A stretch of 64,000 nucleotides of DNA. Source: Magnolia sinica (taxonomy: Eukaryota; Streptophyta; Magnoliopsida; Magnoliales; Magnoliaceae). Below, one piece after another: positions 24,086-34,400 of the stretch. Each line of letters begins with the position of its first letter. Positions within the stretch are counted from its first letter, which is position 1. The DNA lies in NCBI RefSeq assembly GCF_029962835.1, contig NC_080587.1:58619528-58683527 (forward strand), given 5' to 3'. The translations under genes were made by a program, and so were the position numbers. The notes below the pieces were generated by a model. It made no database searches. It was not told the DNA's origin and saw only the letters and a list, made by a program, of their open reading frames with translations.

Positions 24086-24417
24086 CCAAGCTCTTTATTA
24101 TATCTACATCGTTTATATATTTTTAGATATCATTATAGAGCATTACCCAAAAAATGAATAATATCCAAAGATCATCTGGACCACACCACAAATAGTGGCA
24201 GAGATAATGATTTTCACCTTAAACAATTCGCGTGGTTCACTTGATAGTTAATCTGTCTTATTTTTCGTCTCAAGCCTTAAGACGAGGTCGCCAGATGCAT
24301 GAATGGTTTAGATATAACACATACCCCATGATCAAATCCACATAACTTGCTAACGTGAATATAGTGCAATGCATTGTGCACGTGGTGTGCTTTCTTGCTA
24401 AGTAAGCCACCGCCCTG

Positions 24418-24963
24418 GAAATCGGATTACGTACTAAGTTACTCGTATGCTTTTATCGTACTGAGTAAACTCAGTTGGGCCCATTCTGAATGTATTTGGT
24501 TTATCCACACCGTCCATCCATTTTTTTTGCTAATGTTAAGGGTTGATCCCAAAATTGAAGTAAATCCAAAGCTCAAGTGGACAATGCCACAGGAAACAAT
24601 GTGGAATAATGATTTCTACGGTTCTACCGTTGAAACCTTTCTGGGGCCCAAAGTAAGGTTTATTTGTCATCCAACCTGTTCATAGGATCACAAAGACATA
24701 GATGAAGAGAAACCATAATCATCAGCTTGATCCAAAACTTTCGTAGCCTCCAAAAATTTTTCAATGGTAGAGGTTCAATCACACTGTTTCCTGTGGTGTG
24801 ATCTACTTAAGCTCTGGATATGCTTTCTTTTTGGGCTCAAGCCCTAAAATTATCGGTTAATATGGATTAATGAAGTGGATAAAATATATAAATAACGGTG
24901 GACCCCACAGAGTTTACTCAGTACACTAAGGGTACTAAGTTACTCCGTACGCAATCCGCTTCC
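24418..24963. mobile_element. Mutator-like MITE with 9-bp target-site duplication
   Basis: The left end reads GAAATCGGATTACGTAC. The right end, complemented, reads GGAAGCGGATTGCGTACGG. Both arms contain 'tactgagtaaactc' type sequence. ACCGCCCTG flanks both sides exactly (24409-24417 and 24964-24972; identity extends to CCACCGCCCTG). The interior carries the usual 'tggtttatccacaccgtcc' core. It is non-coding. Confidence 0.82.
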
Positions 24964-24972
24964 ACCGCCCTG

Positions 24973-25405
24973 TGCTTTCGTGCACAGCACGTCTGCACCA
25001 CGTGTCATGCAAAGGTGAGGGGAGTGTCCGTCTCGAGCTCCGAATTGTACGAACGGCTCAAATGAAATGAAAATAACATGGCCCCCACAATGATGCATTT
25101 ATTACATACATACCGTTTATCCAATCTTGGTGATCATTTTAGAGCATTTGAAAAAACGTTGAATCATATCTAAAGCTCAAATGGACCACACCGAAAATAG
25201 CAGTGAGGATAATGATTTTCATCGTTAAAAGTTTTGATACGAATCATGCCCAACCCGATCCGACTCGGTTTCCTTGGCCGAGTCGGACTTGGGTCGGGTT
25301 AGGCCAAGCGCGAAACGGATCGGATCGAGTTCGGATCAGTCTACTAGCATTCCGGATCGAATCGGGTTGGACCGAAGCTGATCCGACTCGGTTCGATGCC
25401 CAGCT
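24973..25405. repeat. Repeat debris: MITE core and CGAGTCGG-rich segment
   Basis: Bases 25090-25230 resemble the cores at 15900-16050 and 22500-22650 ('tgatcattttagagcat', 'aatggaccacacc'). Bases 25240-25405 are rich in 'gactcggttt' and 'gagtcggac', similar in style to the hAT-like element at 30286. No boundaries were found. Confidence 0.45.
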
Positions 25406-26088
25406 CTAATAGTGATAGATCCAAAAAAGAAGAAAAGCGAGATGTTCGAGCTCCTCGACCGATCCTGTGAGTTTGCGGTAGAAGTTTATGAAATTGGTGT
25501 ACCCTTTAGCATTCTTATTAGGAAAATTCTTGCATTGCCCGGCTTTAGCTTTCGCGTGATAAGTCATCCCGAAAGGGGTAAGTTTGGTCAGATGACAAAT
25601 ATCTTTGATGGAAACGCTCATCGGTCCATAGCTGAACATAAAGGTATTGGTAGAGATGCTCCAAAACAATGTTAAGGTTATAAGATGAGGGATATTGGGA
25701 AAATATTTAGAGAGAGAAAGTTCGATACGTTCGAAGATGTCGAGTTCTCTCCATAGATCTCCACGTTGGGTCGATACTCTATTGAACAAATCTTCCCATT
25801 CAAGAAGAGGTTTCAGCTATAACCTCAGTACTTTAAATGCATTTACTGTATTATGAATAATTCTAGATTGAATCAAGATATTGCTCCCTGGACAATTTGG
25901 GAAGAATGGATCTGAAACTCATAGCGATTCTGTAGAAACGTCTAGAGAGAATGAAAGACCAGGCCATAAGCGTCTTTGTGAATCAGAGACTTAAAAATTA
26001 TATCCTCCGAGTAATGTTTCGTGAAGAGATCCATCACAGACATGATGTCCTTTTGGTCGAAGGTAGGTTCAAATCAATAAGAAGCCAT
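25406..26088 (-). pseudogene. Plant-mobile-domain (PMD) gene fragment, broken
   Basis: The 3' part (25406-25789) reads as an open frame containing FWSISTNTFMFSYGPMSVS and KDICHLTKLTPFG. This matches the plant mobile domain (PF10536) pattern, in which an aromatic-rich 'FW...TNTF..P.GPM' segment precedes 'D...LTGLP..G'. Upstream on the same strand, an ATG at 26088 is followed at once by a stop (MASY*). The same frame then reads FEPTFDQKDIMSVMDLFTKH and stops again, so the gene is dead. PMD proteins occur in Mutator-like and Gypsy-like mobile DNA as well as in domesticated silencing factors (MAIN/MAIL). Here the fragment lies antisense to, and just upstream of, a polypurine tract and LTR start at 26404, so it looks like a passenger of an LTR element. 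Confidence 0.7.
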
Positions 26089-26403
26089 GATCGAATAGAA
26101 AGAATAAAGTAAAAAGAAGAAGAAGAAGGAAAATAAGGAATTATATGAAATGCGAATACAAAGCCACATATATAAGGAATTTAGAGGTAACATTAATTAG
26201 AGAGCATGCCTCTTCATAACAGAACGACTCTTTTTGAATATACATGTCTATTCAAGTTTCATCCACCGTTTCATATCAATATGATTGATACCGGCGGTAG
26301 CAGTCGAATATATTAGGCGATACGTGTGAATATTTAATGTAGTATTTGAAAATACTCAAACGTCGCAGCTCTTTTCTTCAAAAGGACAACAACGAGGGGG
26401 CAA

Positions 26404-27263
26404 TGTTTATACCCTGTTTGACCGGGTCTTGTTTTCGGTTATTTAGGGTCAAACTCGTGTGAATTATGCGTGCATGTGTTTAATGGTCGCAAGATTATTT
26501 TAAGGATATACGACCAAATTTTGAAAGAATGCCATCAGATGTTGAGCGCATTATAAGTAGTCATTTATTATGCAACCGAGTTCGAGCGACTTAGCAATCA
26601 GTTAGCCAGTGAGTTTGTATTGATGTTGACAGATGTCGAGAATTTAGAGAACGCAAGATTGCTAGAAGAATCTAGAAGCAGAATGAGGGAGGAAGAAGTT
26701 ATGGTAACCGTTGAATCGTGAGAAGCGTCTGGAATAGCAAAGAATCAATATAAATAAAGAGTTAAACAAGTTTAAAAATTATCTCACACCAACCCAAACA
26801 ACCTACAAGTCAATTATCTTCAATTATGTTTCAGTTATCCTGTCAAATTTACATTCCTTAGTGTAAACGCTGCTCTTATCAAGTAAATTCTTTCCCTTAC
26901 CGTAATTATTTATTTTCTATTTTTTGCTACTTGCTCTCTGTAGCTTAATTCCTAGCATAAATGCAGTAGTTAATAATTATAGTTGTAATTGAGGCACTTG
27001 TTTGAGGTCAATAGTGGTTGATTTTAATTTCCCTTTTCTATTTCGCTCTCCATGCATTAAGCAATTTCTTTTATACAGAAGGCAAGAAAAAACCCATCAT
27101 CAGAGGACAAACCCCACTCTCTGACTATCACACGATCTATTTACACTTTGAGCGAGTGGCTGAATAGGCGGCCGATCTCCTTGGATCTTGGTCATACTCA
27201 GTGTCTGCCTACTTTGGCGCTTGGGGTCATTGTTGTTCAATTTGAATTGGAACCGTAATCCCA
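26404..27263 (+). mobile_element. Gypsy-type LTR, about 860 bp
   Basis: A polypurine tract (AACGAGGGGGCAA) precedes TGTTTATACCCTGTTTGACC. A TATA-like 'caatataaataaagag' lies at about 26745. The end 'cgtaatccca' at 27263 is followed by ATTTTGGCACGCCC, which resembles the primer-binding-site region of Tat/Retand-class Gypsy elements. A polypurine tract on the left and a primer-site-like sequence on the right would fit a recombined or tandem element. A diverged relative of the LTR end is at 30981-31150. Confidence 0.55.
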
Positions 27264-27570
27264 ATTTTGGCACGCCCTCGTACTAGTCACCCATGTTGGA
27301 GAAAGGATCGTTAAAACAGTGGCGAACACATCCGATTTTGTTAAAGTTCGACTCTAAGGTCTGATATGTTATTTAAATGGGCCAATTGATAGTTCTCTAA
27401 CCACATAAATCCTATTAAGATCTAAAGCTTTGTGCTGATGCAAGAAGCCAATCATCTTGGCATTAGGAAAATGTCGTTTCTGGTGCCACACTGAGTTACC
27501 GAGTCTTCTTGGCGATTTTATCTGAACCGGAACATGGTTGGGCTGAGTTCCAACTCAGTCTGGGTCTTTC

Positions 27571-27610
<40 letters not shown>

Positions 27611-28929
27611 AGGACCTACTGGTGAGTTCAGGTTTGATACTTGCCAAGTCTAAACCAATCGAGTCAAGCGTTCGAGGGTGGCAAACTCTTTGAGTTGGTC
27701 GACATTCTGACATGGTGTAGGTTTAGTTCTTCTATTATCTTATAGGAGGAAGAAAGAAGAGAAAGGGAAGGAGGAGATCTGTTGACCAGGTTCTTCTTCA
27801 GCCAACTGAGTTAACTCGGTTAGCTGCTAACCTTGCCGAGTTGATTCGAGTCTGGGTCGAGTCCAAACCCTGTCTAGTCGTGAGAAAGAGAAAGATAGAA
27901 AGAGAGTAGAAGGGAATATATACAGAGAGAAAAAGGAAGGGAGGGAATTATTTGGCAAATGCCACATTACAACCAAGTCGCTGCCAAGTTGACTCAGCTG
28001 GTGGTCCGACGCACCAATTCTTGTGAGGGTAAGTTGGGGTGTTGTTGACCAAGTCAGTAGCTGAATAGGCACAATTGTGCATTGTAGTTGCTACAAGCTA
28101 TGAGTGAGATTGGTTTTGGACGACTTGAGTAAAGATGATGCAAGATGTTTGAGGTGAGTTGACTCGGCAAGTTTTATTAAATTCGCGCTTTATTTGAAGT
28201 CTAATTTTGAGAATTTTATTTCAGCAACTGGCTGCTAGTCCGAAATGTCAAATTTTCTCACCAGATCGCAGTCGAGTTGAGGCTGAATAAGGGTTGTTGT
28301 GGTTGAGTTACTGCTGAGTTAATTTAGTGGGTTTCATCGAGTGCAGTCCAACTCGAACCTAGTTTGGTTCAATTCAGTTTAGTTCAGTTTTGACAATGTC
28401 AAGGGACCTTAACTGGGTGATTAGCTGAGTTTGGTTTGAGTAGAGGGCTAAGTTTCGACACCGAGTCAAGTTAACTCAGTTTAGACATGGTGAGTTAGTT
28501 GTGAAAATTTTAGAGTTTTAGTTTTATTTAAATCAATGTCATTAAATTCTTACTGATGCACCTAAATTCCACGTGTAGGCATCTGTCATTTAGACCGAGT
28601 TGAAGTTAAGCTGAGTTGATTCAAATCAAGTTTAGCAGAGTGAATCGAATCGTAGTTGAGGTGAGTCAATCTCTCAACTTCCTGTTGGAATTGAATTAGA
28701 GCTAAGCTGGGTTAATTGAGTTGGTTCGGTGATGGGTATGTAGGGAATCTATTTTCTCCCATTTATTACATTGAAATCCACCATTCATTAAGGAGCATTA
28801 GTGTCATTGCGATCCAAGCCAACCTCTCGCAATTCTCATTTGAGAGTTTAGTAATACTTGTAATTCTAGTGTGGAAATCCAAATTTGATTTAAGATTGTT
28901 GGATTTAAATTTGGTAAAACCCTAAACCC
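27264..28929. other. Repeat-derived DNA rich in GAGTTGACTCGG-like motifs
   Basis: A (GA)n run lies at 27572-27608. Motifs such as 'gttgactcgg' and 'gagttgagtc' recur irregularly through about 27500-28700. No gene is readable. This is probably the degenerate interior of an LTR element. Confidence 0.4.
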
Positions 28930-30234
28930 TAGGTTAGACTGCAGGTCAGTTCACTAGATTACATAATTAAGACCTTAACGTTAATCGTAACCATATATAG
29001 TTTGTAAAACTTTGATCTAACCGTACAATTTCATAATTTGTGGTAGGATTTGATCATAAAGGTGCATGCACTTCTTATTGTAGGCGATTCAACTCATAAG
29101 GTGATGACCTTTCCCATTAGGCTTTCCACTTTCAAGTTACTTTAAGTGATAATTTTTCCTTTTAATTATTGACTGATAATTGATATACATATTTCATGAT
29201 TACTTGTGTTATTATTGGGATAGATCTTCAAATTATATGCTCAACATTTATCTTGTACAAACATTTACATGTTGCACATGATATCTTCTTATACTTGTGA
29301 ATTGTTTTATGAATATTGAATTGTCACATCAATTAGTGGAAACTCCACTTATATATGTATTTACAGATTTGAGATGTAAACTTGACTGATTGCAATTACA
29401 ATGGACCCTTGAACTAGCGGCTATTTTGTCTAATGTATTAAATGAAATTTTGTCATAGACTTACCATATTGTGGATCGTTTGTGCCTATGTCGCTTGATG
29501 GAATATTTGCCCTATATGACTTCGATTAAATATTTGTCCTATGTGGCTTCGATGAAACATTTGCCCTATATGACTTTGATGAATTATTTTTCTATAATCT
29601 CATGATGGTAAGTTCTGCTTGTTGAATTATGATTAGCTACTAGTTGAGGAGGTTACCATTAAACATTATAGTGTTGGAGTCTCATGAGTCGTGGATAATG
29701 GTATGTGATACTATGCCCGAGTTATCGGCCTATGCTCGGTGACGAGCCCCCTATAGTGACCTTTAAGCTTTCTTAAAATGACTATTTGCAATTGGAATAG
29801 TAACAGTTGGGCTAATCATGCACTCATGGCATATGGGCGATGACGAGTGGCTAATTCTGGATATTGTAGAACGTATTCTTTGTCGTTGTATATTTTGCTA
29901 GCTCCCAGACCACCGACAATCGACCCAATTTGTGTAAGCTAGTCACTACACATATACTTGATATATTTTCACTGGTGACTGGTCACTTGCAAGTGGGTTT
30001 CGCCTCATTCGTGGGTTTTGCACAAAAATTAATTGGATGAGAATCCCTAGTTCATGTGCATTCACACATCCATGCGTTTAAATAAGATTGCGTCATGAAA
30101 TATTTTGTATGTTTTCTTGTTTAAACTACATTTAACTAATGTGGTGGTGTGGAATATTAAGGGAAATTCTCATTAACACTCTAGCTTGTGGAAAGCGAAT
30201 ACTAAACTCGGGTTACAAAAACCGGGGTGTTACA
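28930..30234 (-). mobile_element. Probable chromovirus-type LTR, reversed
   Basis: Read on the minus strand from 30234, the sequence starts TGTAACACCCCGGTTTTTGT, a start I associate with Del/Tekay-type Gypsy LTRs. Inside it, a unit of about 31 bp ('cctatatgacttcgat') is repeated three times at about 29490-29590. The other end of the LTR is not defined, so the left limit is a guess. Confidence 0.4.
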
Positions 30235-30285
30235 CCTACCCTTCAATAATCGCTTGATCACTTTAAACAACATCTTGTGAGTGGC

Positions 30286-30980
30286 TAGAGCTGTACATGA
30301 ACCGAGTCAGCTCGATTAACTCGCTCGACTCGGTTCGATAAAGCTCAACTCAACTCGACTTGAAATTGCATTCGGGCCCGAGTTAAGATAACTTTTAGGA
30401 GCTCAAAAAAGTTTGAGCCGAGTCTGAGTTGGACCGAGTTCAACTCGACTCGGTTTTGGCCTTGGCTCGAACACATCTCGATTCAACTTGGATCGGGTTT
30501 AACTCGTTTGACCGGGTATAAATACTCAGTCGTTCGGAACCCTAACCTAATTTCAAACCCTCCTCTCTATCCTGATCAACAATTAGCGCCCTTCGGGAAC
30601 CCACCCCCCTTTTCCCTCTCTCTCGAACGAGTAGCAACTAGCGCCCCGCCAAACCTTAACCCATTTGTCGACCCTGCCCATTTGGGCTATTTCTCTTTCC
30701 CTCTCAGTCTGAAGTTCTGGTCCAATCTGGTGAGCACTGAGGTACTCTTTCAGTCTCTCTGTATCTCTCTCTTTATCCCCTCCTCTTGCCCGACCGGCCA
30801 CTATTCATGACAGTTCGACTGCTTACTGCCAGTCAAGCCCGAGCAGGCCTGAGTTGCTAACCAAATTGAGTCAAATTGGACAATCAGGCCCGATGACCAA
30901 TTCGGGCTGAGTTTAAGTTGGAGTTGGCTGCTTGTCGAGTCGAGCTGAGTTGTACCAAGCTGGACTCATATACATGGCTA
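30286..30980. mobile_element. Non-autonomous hAT-like element, 8-bp target-site duplication
   Basis: The termini are TAGAGCTGTACATGAACCGA (left) and, complemented, TAGCCATGTATATGAGTCC (right), in the TAG(G)GCTG-type style of hAT MITEs. The flanks TGAGTGGC (30278-30285) and GGAGTGGC (30981-30988) match at 7 of 8 bases. Subterminal regions are full of 'gactcggt' and 'gctcgac' motifs. The middle (about 30510-30830) is different: CT-rich with 'gtataaatactcag' and 'aaccctaacc', as in a gene promoter and leader, and may be captured host DNA. It lies inside an LTR-like segment (30235-30285 plus 30981-31150). Confidence 0.7.
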
Positions 30981-31200
30981 GGAGTGGCTGGATAGGCAGT
31001 CGGTTTTCTCAGACCTTGGTCATAAAGAGTAGCTTATTAGGGAGCCCGTTTTCTCATATCTCGGTCGTACAAGGTTGATTATTACGTATCCGCCTAACTT
31101 GATGCTTAAAAGTTGTTTGGTTGGAATCCCGCTGCATGGTTGTAATGATGCACCAGCGCTCACCAGACGTGAAATCGGAAGGCAACATTGAAGATGAAGA
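30981..31200 (+). mobile_element. LTR 3' remnant, split by the hAT-like element
   Basis: The text 'gagtggctggataggcagtcgg' (shortened here) followed by 'ccttggtcat' parallels 27145-27200 ('gagtggctgaataggcgg', 'tcttggtcat'), which is the end of the LTR at 26404-27263. The piece left of the hAT-like element (30235-30285) also aligns with about 27115-27150. Confidence 0.5.
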
Positions 31201-31227
31201 GGAAAACCATTGGTCTCATTATACGCA

Positions 31228-31345
31228 CACGTGTAGCACACTTTTATGAATTATCCGAGTTGATTTTCAAGCCACGTCAGATCTGTAAGTGGCTCCTCTG
31301 ATTATTGTCCCGGATCACACACACGTGTATAATTTATCACACGTG
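31228..31345. promoter_or_regulatory. Three CACGTG G-boxes upstream of RAD4
   Basis: Perfect CACGTG palindromes lie at 31228-31233, 31322-31327 and 31340-31345, about 95-210 bp before the RAD4 start codon. They lie in ACACGTGT and ACACGTGG contexts, typical binding sites for plant bZIP and bHLH factors (light, ABA). A TATA-like 'gtataatttatc' sits between the second and third. Regulation is inferred from motifs only. Confidence 0.5.
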
Positions 31346-31437
31346 GAGCACGGACTGCGCTGTTATACTTCGTCTCTTTCCACTTCTGTTTTGCCGCGAA
31401 CCCGTTGTCGTGTCGAGGAAGAAAAAGCTCCAAAAAA

Positions 31438-34400
31438 ATGCGAACTCGAAACCAATCCAAACGCTCCCAAGAGCCGTCTGGTTTGCAATCTCATCTCACC
31501 TCTCTCTCTGTTTCTCTGTCTCTCCTGTTTTCTAGGGTTTTCTTCAATCGAACTGCTTCGTTTCTTCTTTCCACTTTTGCCCTTTTCTGCTCCTCCCATT
31601 TCTTCGACCATTCAATTAGAAGCTCGTTTCTTGAAAATTCCTTCAATCCCAGAACACTATTTATAACAAACTGTAGTTGTTTTATGGTAATTTCTTTTCA
31701 TATTATATGTATGCATTTTCACGGTAGATGCTATTCAAGTAGAGAATATCCCTAATAGAACTTGTTTGTGAAGATTTCACATATTCAAGGTTGTAGTCTC
31801 TCTCTCTCTCTCTCTCTAACACTTTTTCCTTAGATTGCGTTTGGTTGCCCCACTTATCATGGAATTTTGCAAAACATTAGATTGATTGATCATGAAAATT
31901 CAAGACATTTGGTGCAATCAAATGCAGCTTTAGTTGATGAGAAATTTCAAAGCTCTCAGGCATCTGAAGGTCAATTGTTTTTTTTTTGTGTGTGTGTGTG
32001 TGTGGAGGAGATGATGAAATATTAAAAAATTGCAATTGCAGTGCCATTAGCGTAAACAATTGCAATTGTGATTGCAATAACAATGTCATCAACGCAAACA
32101 ATTGCAATTGTGAAATATTTATGAGGTGAAATTGGAGAATAGATGAGAAGTGTTGGTACGTATGCCTTTCTTTGCACAAGGCAACCAGAAGCTCACTATA
32201 TGTCCTAATCTTCGATACTAATACATGAAAACATCTGTACGTCTTTCTTTGCACAAGGCAATCGGAAGCTCCCTATATGTCCTAATCTTTGATACTAATA
32301 CATGAATACATCCTTATTCAAATCATCTGCACAAGAAGAATGAAAGCGGATTTAATGTCGCCTGATGAATGAAATAGGTAAAGTCCACCATTAATGAACA
32401 CACCCAAGTGTTTGTCTAGTCTCTAGGTCCTGTGCACAAGAGAAGAAGGAAAAAGAAGTCAAATATAGTTAAGAGATCGGGTAAGACTGCTTAAAGACAA
32501 TAAATTAGTAGATGCATACAAGACATGAGAATAGAAGACACAATGAAGGAAAAAGATGGGCCCTATTTCTTGAGACGAGCATGTGACCCATTAACAATTT
32601 TTACACAACCAAAATTAGGAGATGGGGAATTAGAAGAATGGAGAGTTACATACTAGTCATATAATCTGATGTGTCAGATTCTATAATCCATGATGTTCTA
32701 GTAGAAGCTGTAGATACTAAACGAGTAGTGGCAAAGATACTTGACTGATTAAGAAACTGACCCAAGCGATGAAGAAGCGCCCTCAAGAATATGCAGATGG
32801 CGATTAAGCGTAGAAATTTCATCTATGGGAGATTTATTTTTTGTTTGGGTTTTTTGGCGAGTATTTCCAAAGATGATACCTCATGGAATTCAGTATGGGT
32901 AGGCCTCTTTGCTTTGGCAGTGGCAGAGTAGGCCTTCTTGGGATGACAACCAACAAGATTCCAACATTTCTCCTTTCTATGTTGTGTCCGCCCACAATTG
33001 TTACAATAAGTTTTGTCTTTGTTGTAACCAGAAAAGTTACTATGAGCATGACCTAAATTATCCCGATCACTGTGGCCACCAGTGCAACCTCCACAATCCT
33101 CACGACCCCAAAATTCTCACCATCACCTCTTCCACCAACACCACGGCGAACTTGATAGGAACCAACAAGAGTTCATTGTTCTGGGATAGCATTATCTACA
33201 AGCAACATGACTTTTCAATGACTCTCTTCTCGTGGAAATAATGAATACTCCTTGCTGAGAATGTGCGTATGAATAGTCTCATACTCTGGGTTAAGACCAT
33301 CAAGAAGATGAAATATTTGTCGTTCCTCAATCTCAGCTCGATGTTCCATATTGCAGCCTTATGGAACAATGATGTCTCAACTTAAGCCATTTCCCTCTGA
33401 CAATTGCAATATGGCCTAAGATGATGGCTTAGCTCAAGCCATATCCCGTTGAGGGTCATATAATAGTCCCTCACAGACTTCGCACCCTATTGAAAATGAG
33501 CAATATCTCTAGTTAATTGAAACACCCTAGTTAATTGATATGGGAGAAAACTCGATTCAAAACAAAGATGAGCCATAACTCAAAGGTGACGAGAAATCCA
33601 TAGAATCTTCATTTTTTTTTCAAATGTTAGCATGGATCACCATAGAAATCCATGTATATGCATGATTCTCATGCATTGACATGGATTTATGGTGAAAAAA
33701 AAAATAACATTTAAGTGAAAGATGGGAAAATTTGGTGAAATCCTAAATTTTCCATTTTTAATTTTAGAAGATGTGTTTTCCGTAGTTGACTAATGTGGAA
33801 ATTTTATAGATTTAATGAGTATCGACCAATCTATTGATTGGCTACAAATTTTATATATTAATTTTGCACTGATTTTTTCGACAACACATGTTTAGGCCCC
33901 TATAAATTGGAAACTTATGTATAGTTGTCTTTTGTAATGTTTTGATTCCTACATGTGTAAATATAAGTATTTTAATATCTCCTGAAGTTTCATTGAAAAA
34001 TTCCACCCTTTCCCCAATGCTTCCCTTAGACAACGATACTGTTCCCAACATCAACAATAATATCGGCAATATCGATGCATGTTTTTGTATCCCCCATCAT
34101 TGATTTATGTAACAATACCGATACTCTAAACATTGTACATGCGTGTGAAGGTACTATGAGGTGGACCTCATGGGAGCTTCCCATAAGGTCGAGCTCTATG
34201 GGCCCACCAAGATGTGTCTTAGACATTTGAACTATGCATCTAGTGGGTCAGGTCCCTCCAAGTTATGGGATGTACCAAAAATCAGCTGTATCCAAAACTC
34301 AAGAGGGCCACACCATTTGGAGCGATGTGAAATCATGCCTAAAACATCTAAAATCACATGGTGGGGCCCACATGAGTTTTTGAATGGCTTGAAATTTGGT

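Noticed and set aside
31405-31755. Longer plus-strand frame through the RAD4 start
   Set aside because: Only the first 14 codons plus one base are exon. The rest is pyrimidine-rich intron read-through, and the phase fits the donor at 31481.
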